This document shows, one piece after another, positions 12,023-23,300 of a stretch of 64,000 nucleotides of DNA. The DNA comes from Loxodes magnus (taxonomy: Eukaryota > Ciliophora > Karyorelictea > Loxodida > Loxodidae), in assembly GCA_946699065.1 (NCBI GenBank), contig CAMPDV010000195.1:248001-312000 (forward strand), given 5' to 3'. The notes beneath the pieces were generated by a model, which made no database searches, was not told the origin of the DNA, and saw nothing but the letters and a program-made list of their open reading frames with translations. The translations under genes were made by a program, and so were the position numbers. The number at the start of each line of letters is the position of its first letter. Within the stretch, counting starts at the first letter, position 1.

Positions 12023-15000
12023 ATGTGACTAGCGTTCCTGGTTTTGCAGTTTTATTAAGTTTATACTCAATTCTTATAACTTACAAATCCAAACACTCCA
12101 ATAACTATATAAGGATAAAATACACAGAAAATATTATTTTTTTAGCTTAATTACGATCCTTCTATCGACTCACAAACTGGCTGAGCTATAACAGGGTGAT
12201 TTTAATTTTAATTCTAAGGTGGGCCAATATTTTAAACAGCATTTACTTTATAAAATGAAAGCTCCTACATGGATATTTAGTTTTAAATTTATAATAGTTA
12301 TGAAATTATAAAATTTTATAGTGCTGATTTCAATTTGGGTTTGACATCTTTTTACAAAATTTATAATAGTTGAATATTAATTTTAGTTTAACAAGCTAAT
12401 TACAATCTAACCTACGGCTTTAAAAAATTTTCCATTAGTAAAATTTTTACTCCGACTAATAGCATTAGCTACAAATAATTTTTATTTACTCCTAACTCTT
12501 ATATTACAATTGGTTCAACTCAAAATACAATATTTAATTGTAGTATTTATGATTTAAGATTTTGGACTAATAATAAATAATTCACTGAACAAGAATTTTT
12601 GGCTTTCTTTGATTCCTATTTATGTTCAAATGGCTGCTTAAATGGATAATGTTATAATTCAGCACTATAAACTTGTCGAGTTTGTCCAAATAACTAGTTT
12701 TTGAATTTGGATAAAACATGCTAAGATACTTGTTTAAATATAACATAAGATAAAGACAATGACTATATTTGCCAATTATGTAACTTAGTTCTCAACAATT
12801 GCCTTTAATGTAATTCTCTTGGAACAGTTTGCACTTTATGTGAAATTGGATATTTTATCTCAGGAAATACATGTTCTTCATGTTCAGTTATATCTGACTG
12901 TTCAGCTTGCATAAACGCGACTACTTGTACTTAATGTGCTAATAAATATCTTTATTAGAATTCTTGCTATGACACCTGTCCTGTTACTCATTAAGACTCA
13001 AATAAAGATCGAAAATGTGAACCCTGTAACTAAACTTTAACTAACTGTTTAGAATGCACTTCTGATGGATTAACTTGCAAAAAATGTAGTGATGGATTCT
13101 ATATTGGAGTTGACTAAAAATGTATTGCTTGTTAAGGGATAAATGAAGATTGTGTTAAGTGCTTAGATCAAAATACCTGTACAGCATGTAAAAATAATAA
13201 AAAATTATATAAAAATAATTGTATTGAAATATGCCCTTAGACAGAATATTATGATTGAGTTAATAAGATTTGCTTATCTTGCGAATAGAAAATATCTAAT
13301 TGTTCATAATGCTTAGAGGATGGAAGTAAATGCTTGGTATGCATTGATTAATTTAATAGAACAGAAAATTTTACATGCGAGTAAATTTAAAATGAAGAGG
13401 AAAAAGAAGAAAGAATACCTGAAGAAGAAAATATACCTGAAGAAGAAAATATACCTGAAGAAGAAAGCATACCTGAAGAAGAAAATATACCCGAAGAAGA
13501 AAATATACCTGAAGAAGAAAGCATGCCTGAAGAAGAAAATATACCCGAAGAAGAAAATATACCTGAAGAAGAAAGCATGCCTGAAGAAGAAAATATACCC
13601 GAAGAAGAAAATATACCCGAAGAAGAAAGCATACCTGAAGAAGAAAATATACCCGAAGAAGAAAATATACCCGAAGAAGAAAGCATACCTGAAGAAGAAA
13701 ATATACCCGAAGAAGAAAGCATACCTGAAGAAGAAAATATACCCGAAGAAGAAAATATACCCGAAGAAGAAAGCATACCTGAAGAAGAAAATATACCCGA
13801 AGAAGAAAATATACCCGAAGAAGAAAGCATACCCGAAGAAGAAAATTTATAAGAAAATAAGTAGAAAACATAAGATTAAGAACTGAATATTGATAGTTAT
13901 AGCATATCCAATCACATTAAATTATTTATCTAATCAACTTAGCAAGCAGAATAATCGGCTATACTAGCAGGAATATGTTCAGCTGCTACTACAAGTTTAG
14001 CTTTTTCTCAATAAAGATCAATTGGAAACTGGTTTACGTTTATGATTGCAACTGAGTTTTTCTATTCAAACGCATATATTTAAGTAAAAAGAACCGATAT
14101 TCTAAATGCTTACTACTATCAATAAAGTCAAAGCTTTATTAATAAAATATAAGACAAAATAAACTTTGAATCACAAATTAGTTAAGTCCATAAATTTAAT
14201 TTACGATAATTAGGATATGAAAGTTACATTTTTTCAGCTAACTCTTTCATTTTCAATATGTTGATATTATCAGTACTGTTTTTAGATATTCTTCTTCTTA
14301 TGATTTAAAAATTTAGCAATATAGCTTGGCTGTGAAAGTTAAGAAGCAAATATTTCCATTACAGGCTGCCTTTAACACTTTATCTACTATTTAGTCTGTA
14401 AATTGGATATTCCTCCATCCTTCAAATTAGCAATCCTAACTTTTAAACCACTTTCGCCTCATTTAACTTCCTAGTCTCGTGAATAGTTTTAGTAAGTTTT
14501 ATAATTTTAGATTTTATAAGTTTTAGTTATTTTTCGTTTACTTTTCGTTTTAAAGAATTACTTCTAACTAAAGAATTAAATTAATAATGAAGACATCTAA
14601 TAAAAATAGAAGATAGAAGATCTAACAACTAAATACTTTCCTGTATTCGATGAACTGAAAAGTGAAAGGAAATCTTTAATTTTCTATCCTTTATTCCTAT
14701 TAAGAAGAATTCTGCTATCTGTAATCTTAATAGGTTTATAGGAGCATGTAATGGCTTAGATAGTTCTTTGTTTGCTAATAAGTTTATTTTAACTTATTTA
14801 CGTAGTTATATGCAAACCTTTCAAGTTCAGATTACTAAACATAGTTCATGCCTTTTAAGAGTTATGACTCTGCACTTTGTACTCTTTTAATTTTTACTTC
14901 CATTAACTCAGTAAAGAAAAAGAAGAAAGAAATTAATTAAACTCAGACTAAGCATATCGTTTAGGAAGTGCTATAGTTTTAATTTCAAGCATTATAACAG

Positions 15001-15626
15001 CTATTGGAATAGTAATGTGCATAATAGCAATGATAAAGGATATTATCACATAAATCAAAGAAAAGAAAAAATAAAAAGAACTAGAAAAATTAAAGAAATA
15101 AGCTTAGCTATAAAATTAAATTTAACTAAATAGTAACTAAGATTAAGATAATAAAAATACAAGTAAATTAGATAATAGGGACACTTTCATTGCTGAATTA
15201 CCTAATATAGATAACTCCATCATTTTATAAATGTCAAGTTCAAGGAAATTAGTTAGCAATGTAATAAATGAAAATTAGTATGAAGAATCGATATTTTAAA
15301 AAAGAGACTCTAATATTAATAGCTAAAATTAAGAGAAAAAAAACAATAAAAAGAGTAAAAAATTGAAGGAGAAAAACAAGAATAAAAAGAAAATTTAAAA
15401 CACTCCAAAGAATAAAGTTCTAGACAATAATTGACTAAAATGATTAATATCTGCTACTGATTAATAATTTATATGGAGTGTAACCCATTAAACATAATAA
15501 TCTGATATGATTCAAAAACCTTAAGCATAGTAGAATAAGAAAAAGCAAGCAAAAAAGAGTAGAATGCATAAGAAAAAGGAAAATAAGAGAGATGTGGAAG
15601 AGGAGATAAAAGTTGAAGATGCTTGA
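12023..15626 (+). pseudogene. Cys-rich LamG-like surface protein B, full length with one frameshift
   Basis: This paralogue of C spans 3604 nt, one base more than a multiple of three. Domains: signal peptide (MWLAFLVLQFYQVYTQ, TGA at codon 2), LamG-like region (about 20-190, GWAITGWF, NSWILILVQQ, RFWTNN), Cys-rich repeats (about 195-455), a 24-unit acidic I/M-P-E-E-E-N/S repeat (464-607), a polytopic membrane region, and a Lys/Gln-rich cytoplasmic tail ending EEEIKVEDA then TGA. Near 14504-14507 a run of T is one base longer than in C. Reading on in the other frame restores homology to C right to the shared C-terminus, so the only visible break is this one base. It may be a recent pseudogene, a programmed shift or an assembly error. 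Relative to C it lacks 371 codons of Cys-rich repeats. Confidence 0.85.
13415..13846 (+). repeat. In-frame 18-bp minisatellite, 24 units, inside gene B
   Basis: Twenty-four 18-bp units encode I/M-P-E-E-E-N or -S. They mostly form a 54-bp higher-order pattern N-N-S, with one N-S pair and a final N. Unit-to-unit changes are mainly CCT/CCC and ATA/ATG. It sits between the Cys-rich ectodomain and the membrane region, giving a 144-residue acidic stalk. Paralogue C has only a short acidic linker here (EEKEENIEEGKNLEEN), so the array grew in B. The other frames of this array look like long ORFs but are only reflections of the repeat. Confidence 0.95.
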
Positions 15627-17028
15627 TAAATTAATTAGGATATATTAAATTTAAATTTTAAATTATTCATAATAATAATTATTTTTATGTGCAACACCCA
15701 CATCAAATAAAATTAGCTAGTTCATAAGAGTGATGGAGAGACTTATAGAAAAAATTAGAAAAGCAATATAAAAATGAAAAATTCATAAAATGAGCAAAGC
15801 TTATCATCTAGATAAAATAGATAAATTAATTGAAGAGAAAATTAAATTTATTAAGAGAGCTTTAATAATCTCAATTATAAAATATTTTTCTGAATATTAG
15901 ATTTTATTTTTCTAAACTTTCTTAGGTATTAAAGTTTTAAATCTAAAGACAATTAAAAATGTAATCTTTGCTTGCATGAATTGAAGAAAATTAATTTTAA
16001 AGATGTAAAGCAATAAGAAAATTTATTTTTATATAAAAATATACCAAAACCAAGTTTATCTCAAAATGTTTTTTTTAGCTATTAAAATCTAAAAAGGATT
16101 GCTTTAAGAAGATATAATTATAAAAATTCGTAGAAAATATCTTCTTCTTTAATAATCAAATTATTATTTTATAAATCTAAATATCTTAATAATTTTTTAT
16201 ATTTTTCATTATAACTAAATTCCTCCTTGATCTATTCATTTTTTTCGTGAGTTTTTCAAGTTTAACTATTGATATCACTTCTATTTTACAAGTATTTCTG
16301 TTGAATTTTTCAATTTAAACTAGAATTTATTTATTTAATTCTATTTTCAGTGAAATTTATCTTATAATTTATTAGCAACTAGAGACTGAAATTTTAGTTG
16401 ACTTTTTTGTTTTATTAGCCTTTATTTCTAAGCTAAAGTGCTTATTCATTAATATAAGTTTTTATTATGAATATATTTTAGAATTTTTGATAAAATTTGA
16501 ATCTATTTATTTGGTGGATACTTTAATTTAGATTATAGCTTTCTTTTATTTAGTGCTTTTTTAAGAGTATATGATATATTATTATCTAGATAAAATTAAA
16601 ATATCCCAATATGTATACTTCTAGTTATAAAGATGCATTCCTTTTTCATATTAGTGGCAAAATTTTAATTTAAATAATATTAATTTAGAAAATATAAAAA
16701 TTTAGTAAAATAAATTTTATTTTTCTATATTTTAATATATTTATTTTTATTATTACATTAGTTTAATATTTTAGTGTTAAGTTTTATTATATTTTTTATT
16801 TTTCTCGTTTATAGGAGTCATCTCGTATTTTAAAGATTATTACTATCATTTTTTGTTATATCTTTTAAATTTACTTTCTAATAAGAGGATTTAAAATCTA
16901 TAAAATTAAATTTTTCCTTATATCAATATTTTTTAGAGTATTTTAAGTTATAATATGTCTCTTTATTTAGTGAATAAGTTTAAAATAAACTCTAATTATC
17001 TTAATAATGATACCAATTAATTTAGTTT
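15627..17028. other. AT-rich DNA downstream of gene B
   Basis: About 1.4 kb without a supported gene. A short open stretch starting ATG at 15687 runs about 70 codons under the TGA-Trp reading, but the equivalent DNA after gene C does not conserve it. I do not call it a gene. Confidence 0.45.
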
Positions 17029-17043
17029 ATTAAGAGAATTATA
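17029..17043. repeat. Left 15-bp target-site duplication
   Basis: ATTAAGAGAATTATA, repeated exactly at 17357-17371 on the other side of a GC-rich insert. The bases outside the two copies differ. This is typical of a target-site duplication made on insertion. Confidence 0.75.
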
Positions 17044-17356
17044 ATAATTGAAAAGATGGTGGGAGCTGAGAATGACCTTCGTGACTAAACTTTCTGGTTT
17101 TATGGCTAGGAACAAGTTCTTTTCCTGTTGCTGAGAAAGTCCCTGATCAGAGTCATTTTCTGAAGGGAACGCTGTCTTTGAGATTATCAGCTCTTGGTAG
17201 GGGCTTGAAGCCTGGCTGCTCATAACAATGGAGCTCCCTAGCAGCTGTGCCTGGAGCACAACAGGATATCCCCGTTATTCCTTAAAAAGAGAGCGTCTGG
17301 TCGTACAATCGGAAAGGAGTTTCCGGTCAAAAAACTTTTTTAGTTGAAATTAATTA
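17044..17356. mobile_element. 313-bp GC-rich insert flanked by a perfect 15-bp direct repeat
   Basis: This block has roughly balanced base composition in its core (about 17050-17335), against very AT-rich flanks. Exact 15-bp duplications on both sides indicate a copy inserted as a unit. A 15-bp duplication fits LINE-type target-primed insertion of a SINE or a truncated element better than most DNA transposons. I do not recognise tRNA-type A and B boxes. On the minus strand two frames are mostly open and use CAG/CAA for Gln, unlike the host genes, so it could be a fragment of a foreign or mobile coding sequence. The family is not identified. Confidence 0.65.
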
Positions 17357-17371
17357 ATTAAGAGAATTATA
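17357..17371. repeat. Right 15-bp target-site duplication
   Basis: An exact second copy of ATTAAGAGAATTATA, directly after the GC-rich insert. Confidence 0.75.
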
Positions 17372-19460
17372 TTCTATTTAATTGTTTTCATTTAAAAAAT
17401 TATAATATCAGATTATTCTTAAAAGCTACTTAATTACTTTTTAACTTTCTCACTCTTAATACAATGTTACTTAAATCTCAGAGATTAATAATTTAAATTA
17501 TTACCTCATCTTCAGTTATTTAATTTCGACTTTGATTTGTAGAATGAAGGCTATTTAAGGCTAAATATTTAGACACAGATAGTTTTAATTTAACATCAAT
17601 TGAAAACTCGATTTATGTCTTTTATGTTAAATTTTTTTTTTCAGATTATAGTTAACAAAGATCTTAATATCTCTTTCTTATATATTTAGTAATTTTAATT
17701 TAATTAGCTCATACTGTTGAAGGATATGCCAATCTTTAAAATTCTCGTTTAAATTAAGCTTTGAATAAATTAAAAATTTAGGCTTAGAATTTATTTTTAA
17801 TGTTGCTTTATTTTTTAATCTTTTTTATAGGAGTAGGCAAAGGAATTATCTTCAATTTGCTGACTTTTACTCTTTTTCTTTGTAGATAAACTATGTCTAA
17901 CAATATATCTAATAAACTTATATAAATATATATCTATTTACCTGCTAGTATAAGAAATAAAGAGTATCCTAAATATTTAGAGAGATATCTATTTATTAGA
18001 TTTATCATTCATATATATAAATAGCTTTGCTTTATGGTTTATCTAGTTTTATAGAAAGATGCTAAGCTTATTTTAGAAATTCCTGACATAAAGTATTTTA
18101 AGATTTTAAAGGGTTTATCAATTATTATCTCTTTCTCTTTATAGTTTATATTATAAAGATATAAACTAGTAAAACTTTAATAAATTATTAATAGCAAGCG
18201 TGATGTTTGATATAGCAAGCTATAGATGAAATATACAAAATAAAGGTTTTAATTATTTAGAATAAATAAACTTATTAATATCTAAACTTTTATATAAATT
18301 CAACAAGAAAAGGCAATAACTATTTAGACCAAGTCTTAGAAGATTTATAGTAACTTGCTGTGATAAAAAATTAAAATTAAAGAAATTTATTTGTTAGACT
18401 TATCAAAAGTTGTATAAACTGCTTACTTATCACTTAATGAAAATAATTTCATATAACTTAAATTTTTTTAATATTGATAGAAGGAATCAAATGAGAAAAA
18501 CGTTAATTTAATTAAATTAATATCTAGTTTAATAAATTATTAGGGATATTAATAAATTATATACCTATGCAAATTAATTATAAAGGATATATAGCATTAT
18601 AAGTAACTAATAGATAGCTTAATTTAGAAAAATATTCAAGTTTGAGACTAGATTTTCTTATTTCAAATATGTTGAAAACTAAAGCTTATTTAAGTACAAT
18701 AAGCTAGATTAAGATAACTATTTAATTTAAAATTTCTATAGGAGAAATTTTTATTTTCCTCTTGCTTTTCTTCTTTCTGTTAATTCTGGTTTAGATAATT
18801 TTAAGAGTTTTTATTATAGCTTAATTATTATACTTTTATACTTATATGCATAAGCTATTTAACTATGCTTATTTTAGATAGAAATTTATTATACTATTTA
18901 TGAAACTATTATTATTAAATTAATAATAAATCTTTAGAAAACTCTAAATTTATCTTATATTACTAGGTAATATAAGCATAAGAAAGTAGTCAGATATTAG
19001 TATATGATTATGCATTTCTAAGTAATATTAAGAAGCTATTATATGTATATGGATAAATCTTAATAAACAAATTTGTAAAGCGAGAAAAATCAATTAAGTA
19101 AGCCTGCATCTTGATATTTTTGCTTCGATTTTATTTATTTTTAGGTATATTTGGAATTTATTTATCAAAAAGGGATAAAAATTTTAAGGAATTAAAAAGG
19201 AAGGAAAATTTAAATTAATAGAGATATAAAAAATTATTTAAAAGCACATCAAAATACTAAGAGCCTCGATATCTTAATGATTTAAATGGATTATAATTAT
19301 AGAGTTTTTTTAACATTCCTAAGATTAAGACTAGATAAATAGCTCTTTACCTCCATTAAGAAATTTGCCAACATTTAAATTAAGCAGTTTAGCTAATAGA
19401 AGATAGGTTTTTAGTTTAATTTAAATTATTTAAAATTTAACTATAATTAAAAACGTTAAA
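17372..19460. other. AT-rich DNA between the insert and the zinc-finger copy 1
   Basis: About 2.1 kb of AT-rich sequence. I see no gene, RNA or repeat that I can support. Confidence 0.5.
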
Positions 19461-20368
19461 ATGAATGATCGAGCTCAGTCTATCTTCTTACTCTTTTTAT
19501 TCAAGGGTGCTGAGTATATAGAAGACCGCTTTCTTATGGATAGATTAAGCCTCTTTAGAACAATCTAATCGCTGAAGTTTAATTAACTTAAATTTGTATA
19601 AAAAATTAAGCAAATGATGATATAGGATAGTATTAAGCTAAGTACAAGTGAACTTTCTGATAAATATGGAATACCTCTAAGAGCTATTTCTGATATAATT
19701 AAGAACTAAGAAATTTGCACCTTCTAGTTGGAAAATTCAGATCTAAAACCTTAGATCTAGTAAATCTAGCAAAATTATTAAAAAGAAACACCAAAAAATT
19801 AAAGGCTTTCTTTTTTAAGCGAATAGATAGCGGTCAATAATAAAGATACTAAACATTAAATAAATCTAGATAATTAATCCATGAAAGAATTATCTCATAT
19901 TTAATTAAAGGCAGAATTTGATGAGGCTAGTCAAAGAACTAAAAAAAGTTAAACGAATTTGTAAGAAATATTTTGACAATCAATCAAAAGCCAGAAATTC
20001 CTTAAAATGAACGTTAAGAATAAGGCAAATTATTGTCATTTAATTGCATTACATTCAATAATCAAAAGACTCCTTAAGACAAAAACTAAAATTCCCAAAA
20101 AAAGAAAAAAATAAAGGTTCAAAGTCATAATAAAATAAATAGAATTTAGCAAAGCTTTGATACAAACCATAATGGAGATTATATATGCAAACAATGCTAA
20201 AAAATTTACACTTAATAGCATTTGTCAACTTTGAAGAATAAATAAATTTTGTATAATCATTTTTACAATAAGCATGCCTAGAAGATTGAATGTAATTAAT
20301 GTAATTTGACTTTTAAGAAGCTTAAAATCCTCGATCAGCACTTCATCAAAGCTCATTGTTAGTAATGA
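19461..20368 (+). pseudogene. HTH-like plus C2H2 zinc-finger protein, copy 1 (frameshifted)
   Basis: This paralogue of the intact gene at 38959-39777 runs from MNDRAQSIFLLFLFKGAEY to a TGA at 20366. The N-terminal part keeps the helix-turn-helix-like stretch (LSTSELSDKYGIPLRAISDII). Near 19939-19945 the sequence ACTAAAAAAAG stands where copy 2 has ACCTAAAAAAAG, one base short. Everything beyond is in the next frame, where it closely matches copy 2: the Lys-rich linker, the first finger (CKQCQKIYTQQ) and the second (CNQCNLTFKKLKILDQHF then H). The total length of 908 nt is one short of a multiple of three. It is probably a recent pseudogene, unless the deletion is an assembly error in the A-run. 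Confidence 0.78.
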
Positions 20369-23300
20369 ATAAAATATTTAATTAATTATAATTCATATTT
20401 TTATGGTATTTCCTCTTTAACTATTTTCCTTTTTACTCTTCTCTTTTTTCCTTTCTGTTATATAACAAGAAAATTATTTTTTACATCTTAAACTTAATTT
20501 AAATTAATTTGAAAATCATTTTTGTCTTTAATTTTTAATTTAAGGATTCTTTTCTTTTTGATTAAGTATTATCCAATGCATATTTGAATATAATATAATT
20601 TTATATTATTTGAAGTTATTACAAGTATTAAGAATCTCATTTCTAAACTTAGTACCATACAAGCTTTTGAGATGTTTTCTTTTTTGAACACTTAATGTGA
20701 TAATTGCACAAAGTAACTAGATAGAAAAGATTCTCATAAGATAAAGATAGCTAGTTTACTATTAGTTATCCTTTATTACAGTATAATAAGATTATTTCTT
20801 CTTAGTTGAGATATCTATTAATATTCTTGGAGAATGAAAGAGTAAATATAAAAAATAGACATTAATAAATAAATATTTATCCCATATTTATCTAATTGTT
20901 TAAAAAATGAGAATACATAGCAAGCAATAGTTCATATATGTATAAATTTCAATAAATTATTTAAATTCATTTATAATTTTATTTTCTTAGTTTTTAGGCT
21001 TTAATTACAAGAATTGTTAGATTAAATCTTTTATTATTATTAGTTAATGAGCTAATAAAGCGACTCAGTCCAACTATATCAATCATTCATTTTTAGATAT
21101 AAATAAAATAAAATTTCTAAAGTTAGAAGTTTGCAATTATTTATCTAAGGAATCGTAAGTGATATAAATGAAAATTGTAAAGAATTAGAGTAGATATTCA
21201 AGAAATTATAAATAGTTTATCTAGTAATAGAAAATTATTTATACTCTAGTTAATAAACTTTTGAAAATAGAACTATTATATTTTAAATAAAAAAGATAGA
21301 AACTAAGCTTGTTCATGCTTTGATAAAGAAAAAGTAAGGAGATGTAATTAACTGGAGCATTCTTCTTCAAAAATTAACTATGATATAGCTTTTAATTAAT
21401 TAAGGCTCATCAAAATAAATCTATTTATTTCTTTAAAAGCTATAAATAAATATTAGTTATAAAAGTCTAACATGATCACATAAATAAAAACAATTTTTTC
21501 TGGTTTATTCCTTTCATTTATAACGAAATATAAATAGGTTTCATGCTTATTTCTTAAATTAAATGTTTTTAAAGTTATAAAACAGGTCCAGAAAAATAAA
21601 ATCAGACTGCTTAAATTTTAAAATAGCTCGTTCTTATCCCAATTTTCCTACCTTTTTGGCTAATTTCCTTTTTCCTTTTTAGCATTTTTATTAATACATA
21701 TAATAATTAATTGGGTAACGATAGAACTATTAACTTAACCTGTTCATACAACTCAAAGCTATTATAACTTAATTAAATTTCTGAATTATATTTAAAATTA
21801 AAGCATATAGCAAGCAAAATAAAATAATAACTCTAGTTAAAAGATAATAAGCAAGATTTTAATTTAATAGGTGCTAAGTTGATGTTTGAAGCTCTTTTAT
21901 TTTGTAGAAATAATATAATAATTAAAAATTAAATAATAGAATAAACTTATATATAGCTACTTCAATTTAATTTAAATAATAATACTTGTTATATTAATGC
22001 TAAATGAGTATATAACTTTGAAATTATACATTTTTCATATTCATTAAAATGCTTATAGTTGGATAAGATATTTTCATAAAATATTAGACAAAATAAAAAT
22101 GAAATAGAATCTATTATTTTTAAATACAGAAGCAACTTAAATAAAAATAATTATCTATTAATCTGTGCTTTTTATTTTATCTATCCAATGCTTTAAAATT
22201 ATTTTTCTTAGAATTAAAACTTGTAATTCCAATTATTTTCAGGTTATCTATGAAAGAAGACTTAAAACAATCAAAGAAGATGTATCATTTAAATAATGAG
22301 AAAATAATAATTTAATTTGTATCTTAATAGCCTCAATTTATATTTAAGCTTGATCTAATTAACTATAGAACTTTTATTTAATATCTATCTATTTGTTATA
22401 ATTAATTTAATATAAATCTATTATTTAAGAAGCTGGGTAGACTTTAACTATTAATAAATTATAATATTAGAGTTTATAAAAGATATTAGCTTTAATCTCT
22501 TTCTTAAAATTGATGTATTAAGATAGTTTAAATTAAAATAGTTAACTTTATAAAACTAGCATGTATTGGATTATATTACCAAACTATTAACCTTAAAATA
22601 AATTAATTTAGAGATAATTTAAACAATTACCAATTAAATTCTTTTTTTGGCAAGTAAAATTTTTATCTTTGCATGTTCTAGTTCTCCCAACGCGGCTGAT
22701 GTCTATATTATATATATAGTAATAAATAAACCTTGTTGAATATGAATCTTATTACTAGTTATTAAATTACCTCTTATTTTAAATAACAAGCTACTATATG
22801 GATTTAAAACCTAATGTTTCATAATAATATATTTACATTTATATATTTGAATGAGTTTATATGATTTATTGCATGCTTATAGAAATTTATTTAGTTAAAG
22901 AATAAAAATATATTTAGATATTATTTTTAACTTTTATACTCTATATATTTCTTATAGTTGGATACCTATAATTGTTTTATGTATATATTTCAGAAATTTA
23001 GTTTTAGAGATATTATGCTAGAATTTATTTGAGAATGTTCCTTTATTTTGTAAGCTTTATAAAATTTATTATAATATATTGCCTTTAATAAAGCATCTGG
23101 CTTTTAAAGAAGCTTAATAATTAGATAAACTTAAATTAAATTAACTTATGATATAAAAATGTTTGTTTTATAATAAATAGCTAACTTTATCATCAAGATA
23201 AAATAAGCGAAAGGAAGATAATATTCAATTAATTTAAAATTAAATTAGATCTTAATCTCACTAATACTTATAACTTCTAAACCCTTTCATATTATAATAA

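Noticed and set aside
13320-13886. Long overlapping frames on both strands across the minisatellite (Lys-Lys-Lys-Ile-Tyr, Phe-Leu-Leu and Ser-Ser-Gly repeats).
   Set aside because: They are other-frame reflections of the 18-bp repeat. The real frame is set by the Cys-rich domain upstream and the membrane region downstream in gene B.
15687-15905. Short open frame from ATG at 15687 (about 70 codons, reading TAA/TAG as Gln).
   Set aside because: The corresponding sequence downstream of gene C does not keep it, and frames of this length are expected when only TGA can stop.
17017-17259. An 80-codon frame on minus within the GC-rich insert.
   Set aside because: It ends in flanking AT-rich DNA, lacks a convincing start, and a second frame is equally open. 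I report the insert but not a gene.
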